From NCBI RefSeq assembly GCF_900129295.1, contig NZ_FQUU01000016.1, positions 34,551 through 98,550 of the forward strand: DNA of 64,000 nucleotides. The letters run 5' to 3'. A model generated the notes under the pieces. The model had not been told where the DNA came from, made no database searches, and worked only from the letters and a program-made list of their open reading frames with translations. Each line of letters begins with the position of its first letter. The first letter of the stretch is position 1. The position numbers and the translations under genes were made by a program. This stretch comes from Flavisolibacter ginsengisoli DSM 18119. GTDB lineage: Bacteria; Bacteroidota; Bacteroidia; Chitinophagales; Chitinophagaceae. Positions 63,545 through 64,000 of this stretch are shown here, in pieces.

Positions 63545-63558
63545 GGTATAGATACTGC
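63545..63558. repeat. 14-bp direct repeat copy near the IS110 end
   Basis: GGTATAGATACTGC occurs here, 12 bp outside the transposase stop codon, and again exactly at 62590-62603. It may mark the element boundary or its target core. Confidence 0.5.
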
Positions 63559-63570
63559 CAAAAAAAGTTT

Positions 63571-64000
63571 CTAATCAGCTTTTACATTGTTCTCAACAAA
63601 TGGTGTTTGACGCTTTACTACAGCAAACATTCTATATAAGATCTTATTTCGAACGATATTAATAGTACTCATTTTTGATTTTCCCTTTTCTAATCGTTTT
63701 AAATAATATTCTCTTAGTTCTTTGTCATGTTGAATAGCAGTTTTTGCAGAAAGATCAAGCAATGTTTTCATGCGCTTGTCAGCATGTGAATCAACTTTAG
63801 TTTTCATTTTAAGGCTGGTTCCTGACTCACAAGGGAATGGCGCAGTGCCACAATAGCATGCAAACTTTCTTGCTTTTTTAAAGCGTGAAAAGTTCCTGGT
63901 TTTAATGATGGTTTCTAAAGAAAGAACTTTACCAACGCCTTTAATACTTAAAAGCAAGTCCTGGTTCTGTTTAATAGAAGAGTTTGATTCAATGAGCACA
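63571..64000 (-). CDS. IS110-family transposase, C-terminal part (cut by window end)
   Basis: The minus-strand frame is open to the window edge and encodes about 143 C-terminal residues. IKGVGKVLSLETIIKTRNFSRF, given here as IKGVGKVLSLETI and TRNFSRFKKARKFACYCG, then PFPCESGTSLKMKTKVDSHA and RMKTLLDLSAKTAIQHD, match the transposase_20 domain of IS110/IS116/IS902 enzymes. The Ser in that domain is the likely nucleophile. The N-terminal RuvC-like DEDD domain lies beyond the window. IS110 elements use a structured RNA from their non-coding end to choose targets; that end is not visible here. Whether the gene is intact cannot be judged. Confidence 0.87.
   Translation of the reverse strand, partial: VLIESNSSIKQNQDLLLSIKGVGKVLSLETIIKTRNFSRFKKARKFACYCGTAPFPCESGTSLKMKTKVDSHADKRMKTLLDLSAKTAIQHDKELREYYLKRLEKGKSKMSTINIVRNKILYRMFAVVKRQTPFVENNVKAD

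Noticed and set aside
1..64000. CRISPR array, prophage or rRNA operon
   Set aside because: No regularly spaced identical direct repeats with unique spacers, no phage structural genes and no rRNA sequence were seen.

Overview
This window looks like the chromosome of a member of the Bacteroidota, most likely in or near the Chitinophagaceae (inference). Three kinds of evidence support this. Several start regions carry the phylum's promoter motif (TAnnTTTG at -7, TTG further upstream). Most genes lack Shine-Dalgarno sequences, with rpsU a conspicuous exception. Families typical of the phylum are present: PorV/PorU-like type IX secretion proteins, a Porin_10-type barrel, an HYC_CC_PP-type protein and the rpsU-xerC-raiA order.

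Layout. 1-5.2 kb holds a cut-off GNAT-like gene, a small unknown gene, tRNA-Gln, a PLP enzyme with an export-type leader, an APC permease and tyrS. 5.3-11.6 kb is a porV-like/giant C25-peptidase (PorU-like) pair. 11.7-15.4 kb has envelope genes (sulfatase-fold hydrolase, polytopic membrane protein, acyltransferase 3). 15.5-17.8 kb has ribE and rpsU-xerC-raiA. 17.9-23.4 kb is the translation/transcription cluster: tRNA-Thr, Tyr, Gly, Thr, tuf, tRNA-Trp, secE-nusG, rplKAJL. rpoB-rpoC follow at 28.9-37.2 kb, but four unrelated genes (two glycosyltransferases, asnB, a helix-hairpin-helix protein) lie between rplL and rpoB. 37.4-45.7 kb carries an OmpH-like chaperone, a second APC permease, rfaE1, an isoaspartyl peptidase, ispD, a purine nucleoside phosphorylase behind a perfectly duplicated 75-bp promoter segment, and a TTG-started porin. 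45.7-50.2 kb has a cysteine-rich HYC_CC_PP/HMA pair, an outer-membrane transporter-like protein, an ATP-grasp-like protein and a Tet-type MFS pump.

The most unusual part is 50.2-56 kb. Small, same-strand, mostly unknown genes are separated by related imperfect hairpins. Five of these share the same design: a left box ending TAAC (or TAAT), a right box starting GTTA, 118-122 bp between the boxes and 136-140 bp in total. This is the architecture of integron attC sites with single-gene cassettes. No integron integrase is visible, so the locus would be a CALIN-type array (cluster of attC sites lacking an integrase). Its cargo includes a zinc-ribbon protein with a HEPN-like R-x4-H motif, a lipoprotein, small membrane and secreted proteins, and an Imm26-like protein. 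Further accessory genes (alpha/beta hydrolase, NadR-like enzyme, two unknowns) lead to ppdK on the minus strand.

The right end (62.2-64 kb) is repeat-rich non-coding DNA, an unknown gene and the 3' part of an IS110-family transposase that runs off the window.

All coordinates and pairings were read by eye. Family assignments are from motif recognition without database searches.
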